Source: UBA4644 sp964541085 | GTDB taxonomy: Bacteria > Bacillota > Clostridia > Oscillospirales > Butyricicoccaceae | Direction: 5' to 3' | Assembly: GCA_964541085.1 (NCBI GenBank) | Contig: CAZIPA010000025.1 | Span: 1 to 28,409 of the forward strand | Length of the DNA: 28,409 nt | Shown here: piece by piece, positions 15,574-22,575 of the stretch | Layout: each line of letters starts with the position of its first letter | Numbering within the stretch: the first letter of the stretch is position 1 | Translations under genes and position numbers: made by a program | Notes under the pieces: generated by a model | The model's database searches: none | The model's input: only the letters and a program-made list of their open reading frames with translations | What the model was told of the DNA's origin: nothing

Positions 15574-15673
15574 AGAAAAAAGTCGCAGACAAAACAGCGG
15601 CAGCGGGCCGCCTCCATCGTCTGCAAAGACAGGTCGGCATTCCTTTTTCAGAAGGTCTTCCGAAAAAAGACAT
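15574..15673 (-). CDS. Possible 33-codon leader peptide ahead of the ABC exporter genes
   Basis: An ATG at 15673, just after the predicted transcript start, opens 33 codons that end in a TGA at 15574, just before the ribosome site of the exporter gene. The frame overlaps both arms of the putative attenuator hairpin. There is no proper ribosome site, so translation would be leaderless or weak. The layout resembles the bmrB leader upstream of bmrCD in Bacillus subtilis. This is a candidate only. Confidence 0.3.
15576..15630 (-). promoter_or_regulatory. Putative transcription attenuator in the ABC exporter leader
   Basis: Minus strand: GCAGAC (15624-15619) can pair with GTCTGC (15590-15585), with an inner GCGGC/GCCGC stem, followed after three bases by six U (15581-15576). 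The 5' arm can instead be used by a small hairpin, GTCT-TTGC-AGAC (15630-15619). The two structures exclude each other, as in attenuators. The stem has an internal loop, so strength is uncertain. Confidence 0.45.
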
Positions 15674-15683
15674 ACCTTTATAA

Positions 15684-15712
15684 AGTGTAATCCCATCCCG
15701 GGCGCAAGTCAA
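15684..15712 (-). promoter_or_regulatory. Promoter of the ABC exporter operon
   Basis: Minus strand: TTGACT (15712-15707), 17-base spacer, TACACT (15689-15684). The leader to the first gene is about 119 bases, unusually long for this window. Confidence 0.75.
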
Positions 15713-15733
15713 TGAAGATTCTTTGAACAATCC

Positions 15734-15760
15734 AAAAGGCTCCCTCATAGAAGGAGCCTT
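15734..15760 (-). terminator. Intrinsic terminator of the ymdB-pgeF operon
   Basis: Minus strand: AAGGCTCC pairs with GGAGCCTT (9-nt loop), the 3' arm merging into UUUU. It lies about 20 bases past the pgeF stop. Confidence 0.85.
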
Positions 15761-15778
15761 ATATGCAATATTGATTGT

Positions 15779-16585
15779 TTATTCCACAATGCAGATCATG
15801 CCGGCGTGAACGCCCCGGTCCTCGCCGCAGCGCCGATGGGACCAGAACAGCTTTTTGTCGCCGCAGCAGGGGCAGATGTTGGAAATGTCGATGTTATAGG
15901 CCAGCACATCCGCCCGCAGCAGCATGGCATAGGTGATGTTTTTCAGGTCTACGCACCACTTTTCCCCTTCCCTGTACATATATTCCTGCACCATCCCGCC
16001 AAAGGTCTCCCGCATTTTCTCCGGCACATCGTCATCGGTGACAAAGCAGGAGCGGCAGATAGAGGGGCCCACGGCGGCAATGAGCTCATGAGGCTCGGTG
16101 CCATAGACCTGATGCATTTTTTCGATGGTCTTGCGGACGATCTCCTGACAGATGCCCCGCCAGCCGGCGTGAACCACGGCACAGGCCCGGTTTTTATGGT
16201 CATAGAGCATCACCAGCTGACAGTCGGCATAAAAGCCGGTGAGGACGATTCCGGGCACATTGGTCATCAGCGCGTCCACGCCCTCGCCCTCGCCGGTAAA
16301 ATCCTCCACCGAACGGATCACGGCGATATTGTCGGTATGCTGCTGGGTAGTACGCACCACATGATGCACATCCGAGCCCAGCACATGGGCCGCAATGTCA
16401 AAGTTCTGCATTACATTTTCCCGGGAATCCATGCCGGTAAAACGGAAGTTCAGGCTCTCATACATTCCCTGGGAAACGCCGCCCTGCCGGGTAAAAAAGC
16501 CGTGCCGCAGCCGGGGATATACCGAAAGCTGCGGGGAAGTGAAATACACCAGATTTTCGGAAATCTGTTTTCGAAGCTCAGACAT
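15779..16585 (-). CDS. pgeF: Laccase-domain protein PgeF/YfiH (peptidoglycan editing factor)
   Basis: A 268-residue multicopper-oxidase-like (laccase domain, DUF152) protein. In characterised members it edits peptidoglycan precursors by removing wrongly incorporated L-Ser from UDP-MurNAc, or acts on purine nucleosides. The metal triad is visible: His83 (TTQQH), Cys122 (ADCQ) and His139 (HAGWRG). GPSI and the C-terminal SHRR segment are also typical. Length is normal. The ATG at 16585 is preceded by AGGAG at 11 bases, slightly far. It follows ymdB by 40 bases and shares its transcript. It is probably cytoplasmic. Confidence 0.92.
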   Translation of the reverse strand: MSELRKQISENLVYFTSPQLSVYPRLRHGFFTRQGGVSQGMYESLNFRFTGMDSRENVMQNFDIAAHVLGSDVHHVVRTTQQHTDNIAVIRSVEDFTGEGEGVDALMTNVPGIVLTGFYADCQLVMLYDHKNRACAVVHAGWRGICQEIVRKTIEKMHQVYGTEPHELIAAVGPSICRSCFVTDDDVPEKMRETFGGMVQEYMYREGEKWCVDLKNITYAMLLRADVLAYNIDISNICPCCGDKKLFWSHRRCGEDRGVHAGMICIVE

Positions 16586-16625
16586 AATTCAATAAACTCC
16601 TTTGATTCTTAACAGCCTGTTGTGG

Positions 16626-17396
16626 TCAGATAATTTCCACCCGCTCTGCCTGTACACAGCGGCCGGAATCGTCAATGTGGAACAGTGCCCCCAGTCCCCG
16701 CACATCCCGGTCGGAGGACTGAAAGCGTTCGGTCAGCTCCCCCCGGAACATCCGCACACTCTGCTCCCAGCGCACGCCCAGCACGGAATCCTGTCCGCCG
16801 GTCATGCCCAGATCGGTGATATAGCCGGTGCCTCCGCTGAGCACCCGCACATCTGCCGTAGGTACATGGGTATGGGTTCCCCACACCGCCGAGGCCCTTC
16901 CGTTGAGATGATAGCCCAGCGCCAGCTTTTCCGAGGTGGCCTCCGCGTGGAAGTCGAAGAGGTAGATATCCGCCTCCGCCTCCTTCAGAGAAAACAGCCG
17001 GTCTGCCGCCGCAAAGGGAGAGGATGCGTGATAATCCAGATTCACCTGTCCCTGCAAATTGCAGACGCACACCCGTCTGCCCTGACATTCCGTTACGGTA
17101 AAGCCCCGTCCCGGCAGCTGAGAGGGCAGATTTTCCGGCCGGAGGATGTCCTGCCGGTCGTCCAGATAATCGCAGATCTGCCGGTTGGCAAAGCTGTGAT
17201 TGCCCAGCGTGATAATGTCCGCACCGGCGGAAAAGAGATCGTCGGCCAGTCGGGGGGTGATGCCCCGGCCAGCGGCATTTTCGCCGTTGACCACGGTGAA
17301 GTCCACGCCCAGCTTTTTCTGAAAGCTCCGCAGACGGCGGTACAGCAAATCCACGCCGGGCTCGCCTACCACATCGCCCAGGGCCAGTATCCGCAT
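16626..17396 (-). CDS. ymdB: YmdB family metallophosphoesterase (TIGR00282)
   Basis: A 256-residue cytoplasmic phosphodiesterase. The Bacillus subtilis homologue hydrolyses 2',3'-cyclic nucleotides and affects motility/biofilm choice. All metal-site motifs are present: GDVVG (Asp8), NGENAA (Glu39, Asn40), GNH (Asn66, His67), DFHAEATSEK and GTHTHVPTAD near residue 190. Length is normal. AAAGGAGG lies 6 bases before the ATG at 17396. First gene of the operon with pgeF, behind the promoter at 17445-17473. A small CCGGC-aac-GCCGG hairpin sits in the leader just before the ribosome site and might tune translation (inference). Confidence 0.95.
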   Translation of the reverse strand: MRILALGDVVGEPGVDLLYRRLRSFQKKLGVDFTVVNGENAAGRGITPRLADDLFSAGADIITLGNHSFANRQICDYLDDRQDILRPENLPSQLPGRGFTVTECQGRRVCVCNLQGQVNLDYHASSPFAAADRLFSLKEAEADIYLFDFHAEATSEKLALGYHLNGRASAVWGTHTHVPTADVRVLSGGTGYITDLGMTGGQDSVLGVRWEQSVRMFRGELTERFQSSDRDVRGLGALFHIDDSGRCVQAERVEII

Positions 17397-17444
17397 GAGG
17401 GGCCTCCTTTCCTCCGGCGTTGCCGGACAAACTGCTACGATTCT

Positions 17445-17473
17445 ATTATAATCGCTTTTTCTCCGGGAAACAA
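17445..17473 (-). promoter_or_regulatory. Promoter of ymdB-pgeF
   Basis: Minus strand: TTGTTT (17473-17468), 17-base spacer, TATAAT (17450-17445). Confidence 0.75.
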
Positions 17474-17608
17474 CGGGAAAGATGACGAAAAATCAATTTT
17501 TGTTGCGGAAATTTTCAGACACTCCGTGACAGCTGGCAAAGACACGGCAAAGAAACCGCCGCTTTACAGGAATTTTACCGAAACAGGAGAGCGCATTTTA
17601 CCCGGGTC

Positions 17609-17617
17609 TGTTATACT
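17609..17617 (+). promoter_or_regulatory. Extended -10 promoter of the Na/Pi cotransporter gene
   Basis: TGTTATACT fits a TG-extended -10. No good -35 is found 16-18 bases upstream. The leader to the ATG at 17677 would be about 53 bases. Confidence 0.55.
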
Positions 17618-17676
17618 GCCCTCGGGAAAAACAGTTTGATTACATTCTGCGGCATGGCCGCAAAAGGAGAAAAAGT

Positions 17677-19422
17677 ATGGATTTGTTTCAAGTATTGCAT
17701 CTCATCGGCGGACTGAGCCTGTTTCTGTTCGGTATGCAGCTGATGGGTCAGGCGCTGGAGCGCCGGGCAGGCTCCGGGATCCGGACGCTGCTGGGGAAGA
17801 TGACCACCGGCAAGGCTGCCGGTTTTCTGACGGGTCTGGGCGTGACCTCTGTGATCCAGAGCTCCTCTGCCACCACGGTGATGGTGGTGGGCTTTGTGAA
17901 CTCCGGACTGATGACCCTGCGTCAGGCCATTCATGTGATTATGGGCGCCAATGTGGGCACCACGGTGACGGCATGGATTCTGTCGCTGGGCGGCATCAGC
18001 GGTGATAATATCTGGGTGCAGCTGCTGAAGCCCACCTCCTTCACCCCGGTGCTGGCGCTGGTGGGTGCCATTCTCTATCTGTTCAGCAAGTCCTCCAAGC
18101 GGAAGGACACCGGCACGATTCTGCTGGGCTTTGCGGTGCTGATGTACGGCATGGACAGCATGACCGCCGCCGTTTCCGGTCTGGCAGAGGTACCTGCCTT
18201 CCGGGAGCTGTTTCTGATGTTCACCAACCCCGTTCTTGGTCTGCTGGCCGGTGCGGTGCTCACGGGCATCATCCAGTCCAGCTCGGCCTCGGTGGGTATT
18301 TTGCAGGCGCTGGCCGCCACCGGTCAGGTTCCCTTCAGTGCCGCCGTGCCCATCATCATGGGCCAGAATATCGGCACCTGCGTCACGGCGCTGCTGTCCT
18401 CCGTGGGCACCAACCGCAACGCCCGCCGGGCCGCCGTGGTCCATCTGTCCTTTAATGTGATTGGCTCCTGTGTGCTGCTGACGGTGTTTTCCGCGGTGCA
18501 GGCCCTGTTCCGGCCCGCTCTGTTCGCCGGACAGGCCACCCAGGTGAATATCGCCATCGCTCACAGCGTCTTTAACCTGCTGTGCGTGGCCATGCTGATG
18601 CCTGCCTCCGGTCTGCTGGAAAAGCTGGCCTTCCGGATCATTCCCGAGGCTGCTTCTCCGGAAAAGCCCGTGGAGCTGGACGAGCGTCTGCTGGCCACCC
18701 CGCCGCTGGCGCTGGAGCAGTGTGTGCAGGAAGCGGGCAAAATGGCCGGAAAGTCTGTGACTGCCCTCTATGACGGACTCAGCGCCTTTGACAGCTATTC
18801 CGCCGCTGCCGCCGCCCAGATCCGTGCCGCCGAGGAACTCACCGATCAGGCGGAAGACCGTCTGGGCAGCTATCTCATCCGGCTCTCTGCCAAGCCCCTC
18901 AGTCAGGCCGACAGCGAGGAGGCCGCCAAGCTGCTGAAGGTCATCGGCGATTTTGAGCGCATTGCCGACCACAGCGTAAATCTGCTGGAATCCGCCGAAG
19001 AGCTGCGGGAAAAGAAGCTGACCTTCTCTCCCCAGGCCCGGCAGGAGCTGGCTGTGATTACCGCCGCCGTGCGGGAGGAGCTGGCGCTGACGCTGGAAGC
19101 CTTTACCAAGGACGATCCCGCCCTGGCCGCCCAGGTGGAGCCGCTGCGGCAGGTGATCGACGACCGGAAGGAGCAGCTGCGCACCCATCATATCCTCCGT
19201 CTGCAAAAGGGCGAATGCAGCGTGGAGACGGGCTTTGTGTGGTCTGACCTGCTGACCAGTCTGGAGCGGGTGGCCGGCCACTGCTCCAACATCGCGGGCT
19301 GCATCATTGATGCCCGGCAGCACCGTCTGGATCTGCACCAGACCCTGCGCTCTGCCAGTGCGGAAAGTCCCGTCTTCCGGGAGGATTACCGCCGCTTCGC
19401 GGAGAAGTACATTTTGGAATGA
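17677..19422 (+). CDS. Na+/phosphate cotransporter with C-terminal PhoU-like domain
   Basis: A 581-residue member of the NptA/PNaS (SLC34-like) family, expected to import phosphate with Na+. The membrane part (about 1-320) has the inverted repeat of the family, with QSSSATT near residue 62 in the first half and QSSSASVG near 205 in the second; these QSSS motifs form the substrate site. GANVGTT and GQNIGTC are the paired partner motifs. The C-terminal 220 residues are helical and PhoU-like (SEEAAKLLKVIGDFERIADH; later LLTSLERVAGHCSNIA). AAGGAG lies 7 bases before the ATG. It appears monocistronic. No terminator is directly adjacent, but repeat-derived hairpins at 19489-19536 and 19689-19715 could end the transcript. 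The TGA stop is inside a TGATATC repeat edge. Confidence 0.93.
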   Translation: MDLFQVLHLIGGLSLFLFGMQLMGQALERRAGSGIRTLLGKMTTGKAAGFLTGLGVTSVIQSSSATTVMVVGFVNSGLMTLRQAIHVIMGANVGTTVTAWILSLGGISGDNIWVQLLKPTSFTPVLALVGAILYLFSKSSKRKDTGTILLGFAVLMYGMDSMTAAVSGLAEVPAFRELFLMFTNPVLGLLAGAVLTGIIQSSSASVGILQALAATGQVPFSAAVPIIMGQNIGTCVTALLSSVGTNRNARRAAVVHLSFNVIGSCVLLTVFSAVQALFRPALFAGQATQVNIAIAHSVFNLLCVAMLMPASGLLEKLAFRIIPEAASPEKPVELDERLLATPPLALEQCVQEAGKMAGKSVTALYDGLSAFDSYSAAAAAQIRAAEELTDQAEDRLGSYLIRLSAKPLSQADSEEAAKLLKVIGDFERIADHSVNLLESAEELREKKLTFSPQARQELAVITAAVREELALTLEAFTKDDPALAAQVEPLRQVIDDRKEQLRTHHILRLQKGECSVETGFVWSDLLTSLERVAGHCSNIAGCIIDARQHRLDLHQTLRSASAESPVFREDYRRFAEKYILE

Positions 19423-19536
19423 TATCTATCGCCTGCGGGCGTGATGCGATGCCTCTCAGTCCCCGCAGGTGTTCTTTGCTCCACAGACTTGGCTCTCCCT
19501 CTGGGAGAGCTGGCGGCGCAGCCGACTGAGAGGGTT
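19423..19536. repeat. Repeat element after the Na/Pi gene, with GGCTCTCCC palindrome
   Basis: It begins at the stop codon (TGATATC) with a CGCC-tgcg-GGCG mini-hairpin like those of the 7533-7687 array. A perfect 9-bp inverted repeat, CTCTCAGTC (19453-19461) with GACTGAGAG (19524-19532), encloses GGCTCTCCC/GGGAGAGC and GGC-gca-GCC hairpins. The element ends GGGTTTTAA and may act as a terminator. It is closely similar to 7240-7290. Confidence 0.75.
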
Positions 19537-19648
19537 TTAATAGACTTGCAAACCATCCCACAGATTTTATCGCTCAATGATTCTATAGCATAATCATCCC
19601 CTGCCGGGCAGCTTGCGCAGCAGCCCTTCGCCGCCCAGTGGCGGCGGG
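19537..19648. other. Remaining gene-free sequence between Na/Pi transporter and serine hydrolase
   Basis: Bases 19423-19808 contain no gene. Apart from the two repeat elements and the promoter listed separately, I see only a GCCGCC/GGCGGC hairpin near 19629-19646 that belongs to the repeat edge. Confidence 0.5.
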
Positions 19649-19715
19649 GAGGCTCTGGCGGGATCGCTTGCTTCCCGCTCTGTCCAAAGGCTACCTTGTG
19701 TAAAGGGAGCCTTTT
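19649..19715 (+). repeat. Dispersed repeat, copy related to 7421-7482, ending in a terminator-like hairpin
   Basis: GAGGCTCTGGCGGGATCGC and the later TCCAAAGGCTACCTTGTGT align base for base, with few changes, to 7421-7482. The right end, GGCTACCTT with AAGGGAGCC (one mismatch) followed by TTTTT, would work as a + strand terminator for the Na/Pi transcript. Confidence 0.7.
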
Positions 19716-19741
19716 TCTACCCCTTCTTTTTCCGATTTTTC

Positions 19742-19770
19742 GTGACAAGCGGGGCAAAGGATGGTATACT
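19742..19770 (+). promoter_or_regulatory. Promoter of the serine hydrolase-NagZ operon
   Basis: GTGACA (19742-19747), 17-base spacer, TATACT (19765-19770) preceded by TGG. The leader to the ATG at 19809 is about 32 bases. Confidence 0.75.
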
Positions 19771-19808
19771 GAAGTTATCTTATCATCATATGGCAGGAGG
19801 CAACCTTC

Positions 19809-21242
19809 ATGAACGAGAAAAAGCTTACCCTTGCGCTGGAGCAGGCGCTGAGCCGCATCACCCGGGAAACCGGTCTGGTGGGCGGCGTGGTCAATGTGAT
19901 TCAGGGCGGCAAGGTGACCTTTACCTATCACTATGGCTATGCGGACCGGGAAAATCAGATCCCCATGGATCAGGACACCCTGTTTGATGTGGCCTCCACC
20001 TCCAAGGCCTGGACGGTCATGCTGGCGGCACAGGCCATTGACGAGGGCCTGCTCACCTGGGACGGCCCCATCCGGGATGTGATTCCCGAGTTTCGCATGA
20101 CGGACGAGTATGCAGCGGCCCATCTCTCCGTGCGTGATCTGTCCAGCCACCGCTCCGGTCTGCCCGGACACGATTTCCTCCGAGAAAAGATTTACGGCGA
20201 CCGGGAAAATCTCATGCGCAAGCTGGCCGATCTGGAGTTCAGCTGCGGCTTCCGTTCCCGCTATCAGTACAACAACCATATGTTCATTCTGCTGGGCTAT
20301 CTGGTGGAGCGGGCCCGGGGCGGTATGCTCTGGGAGGATCAGATTGTGAAATACATCGCCCAGCCGCTGGGCATTGATCCCATCCGCTTCCGGGGTGTCA
20401 AGGCGGACATGACGGACATTCATCCCGCCCTGCCCTATTGCAGTGACGGCTATCAGGCTCATCGCTGCGGCTATGCCAGCAATTATCACAGCGCCCCCTG
20501 CGGCGGCATCCGCATCAGCATGAAAAACATGGCCAAATGGATTGCGGCCATGAGCCGGGGCGGCGTGACGGAGAGCGGCTCACGGCTTTGCTCGGAGGAG
20601 CAGTATGCCAACATCATCGCCCCCGTGATCTCTGCGCCGGAGGAAGATTGCTTCTGGCTGAAAAACTCCAGCTATGCCCAGGGCTGGATCAATGCGGACT
20701 ACAAGGGCAACAATGTGGTCTTCCACAGCGGCGGCCTGGCCGGCTTCAATACCCAGGTGGGCTTTTTGCCGGGACAGGACTGCGGCTATGTGATGTGCTT
20801 CAACACCGGCACCACTCCTGCCCATCAGGTGGCCCGGGCCATCGTGCTGGATGCCCTCACCGCCGGAGAACCCGAGGACAGCTATGACAACATGATCGAC
20901 AGCTGGCTGGAAAAGCGGGATCAGATGCGGCAGAAGGTGCTGGCCAACGCCGAGGGCACCCCCATCACCCGGGAGAGCCACCCCGGACTTTTGGGCACCT
21001 ATCGCCATCCCGCCTATGAAGAGTTTGTCATCGACGAGCAGGAGGGCCGTCTGCGCTTTACCTACGGCGACTTTGAAGCCTGGCTCCAGCTGCAAAAGGA
21101 CGGCTGCATCAGCAGCTTTACCGGCGATCTGGACGGTCTGGATCCCAGCGCCATCTATCTCTATCCTCAGGAAAACGGCGATCTGCGCATTCTCACCCCG
21201 GACAGCGGTGATCTGAAGCTGCTGTTCCGCAAGGAGCAATAA
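19809..21242 (+). CDS. Serine hydrolase, class C beta-lactamase/penicillin-binding-like fold
   Basis: A 477-residue serine hydrolase (Beta-lactamase Pfam family), a group of DD-peptidases, esterases and amidases rather than only resistance enzymes. The catalytic set is visible: SxxK as STSK (Ser63, Lys66), YxN as YNN (Tyr154, Asn156) and HSG (306-308) in place of KTG. The C-terminal 110 residues are a separate beta-rich domain of the DUF3471/lipocalin-like kind often found here. No signal peptide is apparent, so it may be cytoplasmic, which is unusual for a DD-peptidase. GGAGG lies 8 bases before the ATG. Two bases separate it from the NagZ-like gene, whose ribosome site is in its last codons. 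The pairing suggests muropeptide recycling (inference). Confidence 0.9.
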   Translation: MNEKKLTLALEQALSRITRETGLVGGVVNVIQGGKVTFTYHYGYADRENQIPMDQDTLFDVASTSKAWTVMLAAQAIDEGLLTWDGPIRDVIPEFRMTDEYAAAHLSVRDLSSHRSGLPGHDFLREKIYGDRENLMRKLADLEFSCGFRSRYQYNNHMFILLGYLVERARGGMLWEDQIVKYIAQPLGIDPIRFRGVKADMTDIHPALPYCSDGYQAHRCGYASNYHSAPCGGIRISMKNMAKWIAAMSRGGVTESGSRLCSEEQYANIIAPVISAPEEDCFWLKNSSYAQGWINADYKGNNVVFHSGGLAGFNTQVGFLPGQDCGYVMCFNTGTTPAHQVARAIVLDALTAGEPEDSYDNMIDSWLEKRDQMRQKVLANAEGTPITRESHPGLLGTYRHPAYEEFVIDEQEGRLRFTYGDFEAWLQLQKDGCISSFTGDLDGLDPSAIYLYPQENGDLRILTPDSGDLKLLFRKEQ

Positions 21243-21244
21243 GC

Positions 21245-22255
21245 ATGAGCGGCAAGGCAGAAGCGCTGCTTTCCCGGCTCACCCCTGCCCAGCAGGTGGG
21301 ACAGCTGTTTCTCATCCGTTGTCCCCAGCAGGCGGAGGAGGCCTGTATCCGTCGCTATCAGCCCGGCGGGCTGGTGCTCTTTGCCGTGGATTTTGAAAAC
21401 CGCACGGCGGAGCAGTGTCTGGAGCGGATGGAACGGCTTCAGCAGGCAGCTTCGGTTCCCATGCTGATTTCTGCCGATGAGGAGGGCGGCACGGTGTGCC
21501 GGGTCAGCCGTCAGCCCCAGCTGCGGAAGGAAAAGTTTCCCTCTCCCCGGGCGCTTTATACCGACGGCAGCTGGGACGCGCTGGAGCGGGACTGCGTGGA
21601 AAAATGCGCTCTGCTGCGTCAGGTAGGGGTCAATGTGAATCTGGCCCCGGTGTGTGATCTCAGCGACGATCCTGCCCATTTCATCTATCCCCGCAGCATC
21701 TCCGGCGACCCGGAAACCGGCTGCGCCTTTGTCTCGCAGCAGGTGCGCCTTTCTGCCCGGGAGGGCATAGGCACGGTGCTCAAGCATTTTCCCGGCTATG
21801 GCGGAAACGCCGACACCCACATTGGCTTCAGCCGGGACAGCCGTCCCCTTTCCCTGCTGCGCTCCTGTGATCTGCGTCCCTTTGCTGCCGGTGTGCAGGC
21901 CGGCTGCGGCGCTGTTATGATGTCCCACAATATCATTGAGGCGGTGGACGACAGCCGTCCCGCCTCCCTGTCTGCTCCCATGCACGACCTGCTGCGGCAG
22001 GAGCTGGGCTTTGACGGCGTGATTGTGACGGACGATCTGCGGATGGATGCGGTGAGCAGCTTCTGGAAGCCGGAGGAAGCGGCAGTGCAGGCGGTGCTGT
22101 GCGGCAATGATATGCTGTGCGTCTCCGATTGGGAGCTTCAGCTGCCGGCGGTGCTTCAGGCGGCAGAAAACGGCACCCTGCCGGAAAAGCGTCTGCGGGA
22201 AGCCTGTCTGCGGGTGCTGCGCTGGAAGGAGCAGCTGGGTCTGCTGCCCGCATAA
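21245..22255 (+). CDS. nagZ: GH3 beta-N-acetylhexosaminidase, NagZ-like
   Basis: A 336-residue glycoside hydrolase family 3 enzyme with only the N-terminal barrel, the architecture of NagZ. NagZ removes GlcNAc from muropeptides during cell-wall recycling. Visible motifs are ISADEEGG (76-82), KHFPGYGGNADTH (180-192, carrying the NagZ His/Asp acid-base pair) and VTDDLRMD (261-268) with the nucleophile Asp at 263 or 264. There is no signal peptide, so it is probably cytoplasmic. Its ribosome site AAGGAG is in the last codons of the serine hydrolase gene, 8 bases before the ATG, which indicates coupling. The transcript continues through the structured repeat to the terminator at 22446. The gene symbol is by family likeness. 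Confidence 0.88.
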   Translation: MSGKAEALLSRLTPAQQVGQLFLIRCPQQAEEACIRRYQPGGLVLFAVDFENRTAEQCLERMERLQQAASVPMLISADEEGGTVCRVSRQPQLRKEKFPSPRALYTDGSWDALERDCVEKCALLRQVGVNVNLAPVCDLSDDPAHFIYPRSISGDPETGCAFVSQQVRLSAREGIGTVLKHFPGYGGNADTHIGFSRDSRPLSLLRSCDLRPFAAGVQAGCGAVMMSHNIIEAVDDSRPASLSAPMHDLLRQELGFDGVIVTDDLRMDAVSSFWKPEEAAVQAVLCGNDMLCVSDWELQLPAVLQAAENGTLPEKRLREACLRVLRWKEQLGLLPA

Positions 22256-22265
22256 ACATCTGCGG

Positions 22266-22401
22266 CTGTCAGAAAACCGCTTCGCTGGGTTTTCTTCGAC
22301 AGTTTGGCTCCGGCCTGCGGGCCGGTTTCGCCAATTTTTTGAGAAAAATTTGGCGGATTACGGTGTTTTTACCTGCAATCACATAGATTGCAGGCAAAAA
22401 C
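22266..22401 (+). repeat. Structured dispersed element, copy 2 (3' UTR of the nagZ transcript)
   Basis: 136 bp. The first 47 bases are identical to 11647-11693. The following stems are CCGGCC/GGCCGG (copy 1: CCGCAC/GTGCGG), GCCAATTTTT with AAAAAT and TGGC, and a long stem closing CCTGCAATC/GATTGCAGG around ACATA. It begins 11 bases past the nagZ stop and precedes the operon terminator, so it should be transcribed. No terminal inverted repeat or target duplication is evident. Confidence 0.85.
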
Positions 22402-22445
22402 GATTTGTCAGGGCGCAGCCCTGCCCTATACTTTTGACACGCTGG

Positions 22446-22472
22446 GAGGCAGTGGAAACACTGCCTCTTTTT
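22446..22472 (+). terminator. Strong intrinsic terminator of the serine hydrolase-NagZ operon
   Basis: A perfect 9-bp stem, GAGGCAGTG-gaaa-CACTGCCTC, followed by TTTTTC. It lies 191 bases past the nagZ stop, beyond the structured repeat. Confidence 0.92.
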
Positions 22473-22493
22473 CTGTAAATTTTTCGTTGCAGA

Positions 22494-22522
22494 TTGACCC
22501 GGCGGGGGAAGTGGCGTATACT
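22494..22522 (+). promoter_or_regulatory. Promoter of the flippase gene
   Basis: TTGACC (22494-22499), 17-base spacer, TATACT (22517-22522); leader of about 46 bases to the ATG at 22576. Confidence 0.8.
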
Positions 22523-22575
22523 GTAGCTGTGATTTTCTGCGCTTTGCGGCGCTTTTCGGAGAAAGAAGGCTTTCC

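Noticed and set aside
19809..21242. Antibiotic-resistance beta-lactamase
   Set aside because: It has the class C fold motifs but no signal peptide, and an extra C-terminal domain. Its pairing with a NagZ-like gene points to housekeeping hydrolase function.
22107..22478. Open frames of 123 and 89 codons running from nagZ into the structured repeat
   Set aside because: They start inside nagZ in other frames and continue through hairpin DNA. There is no ribosome site.
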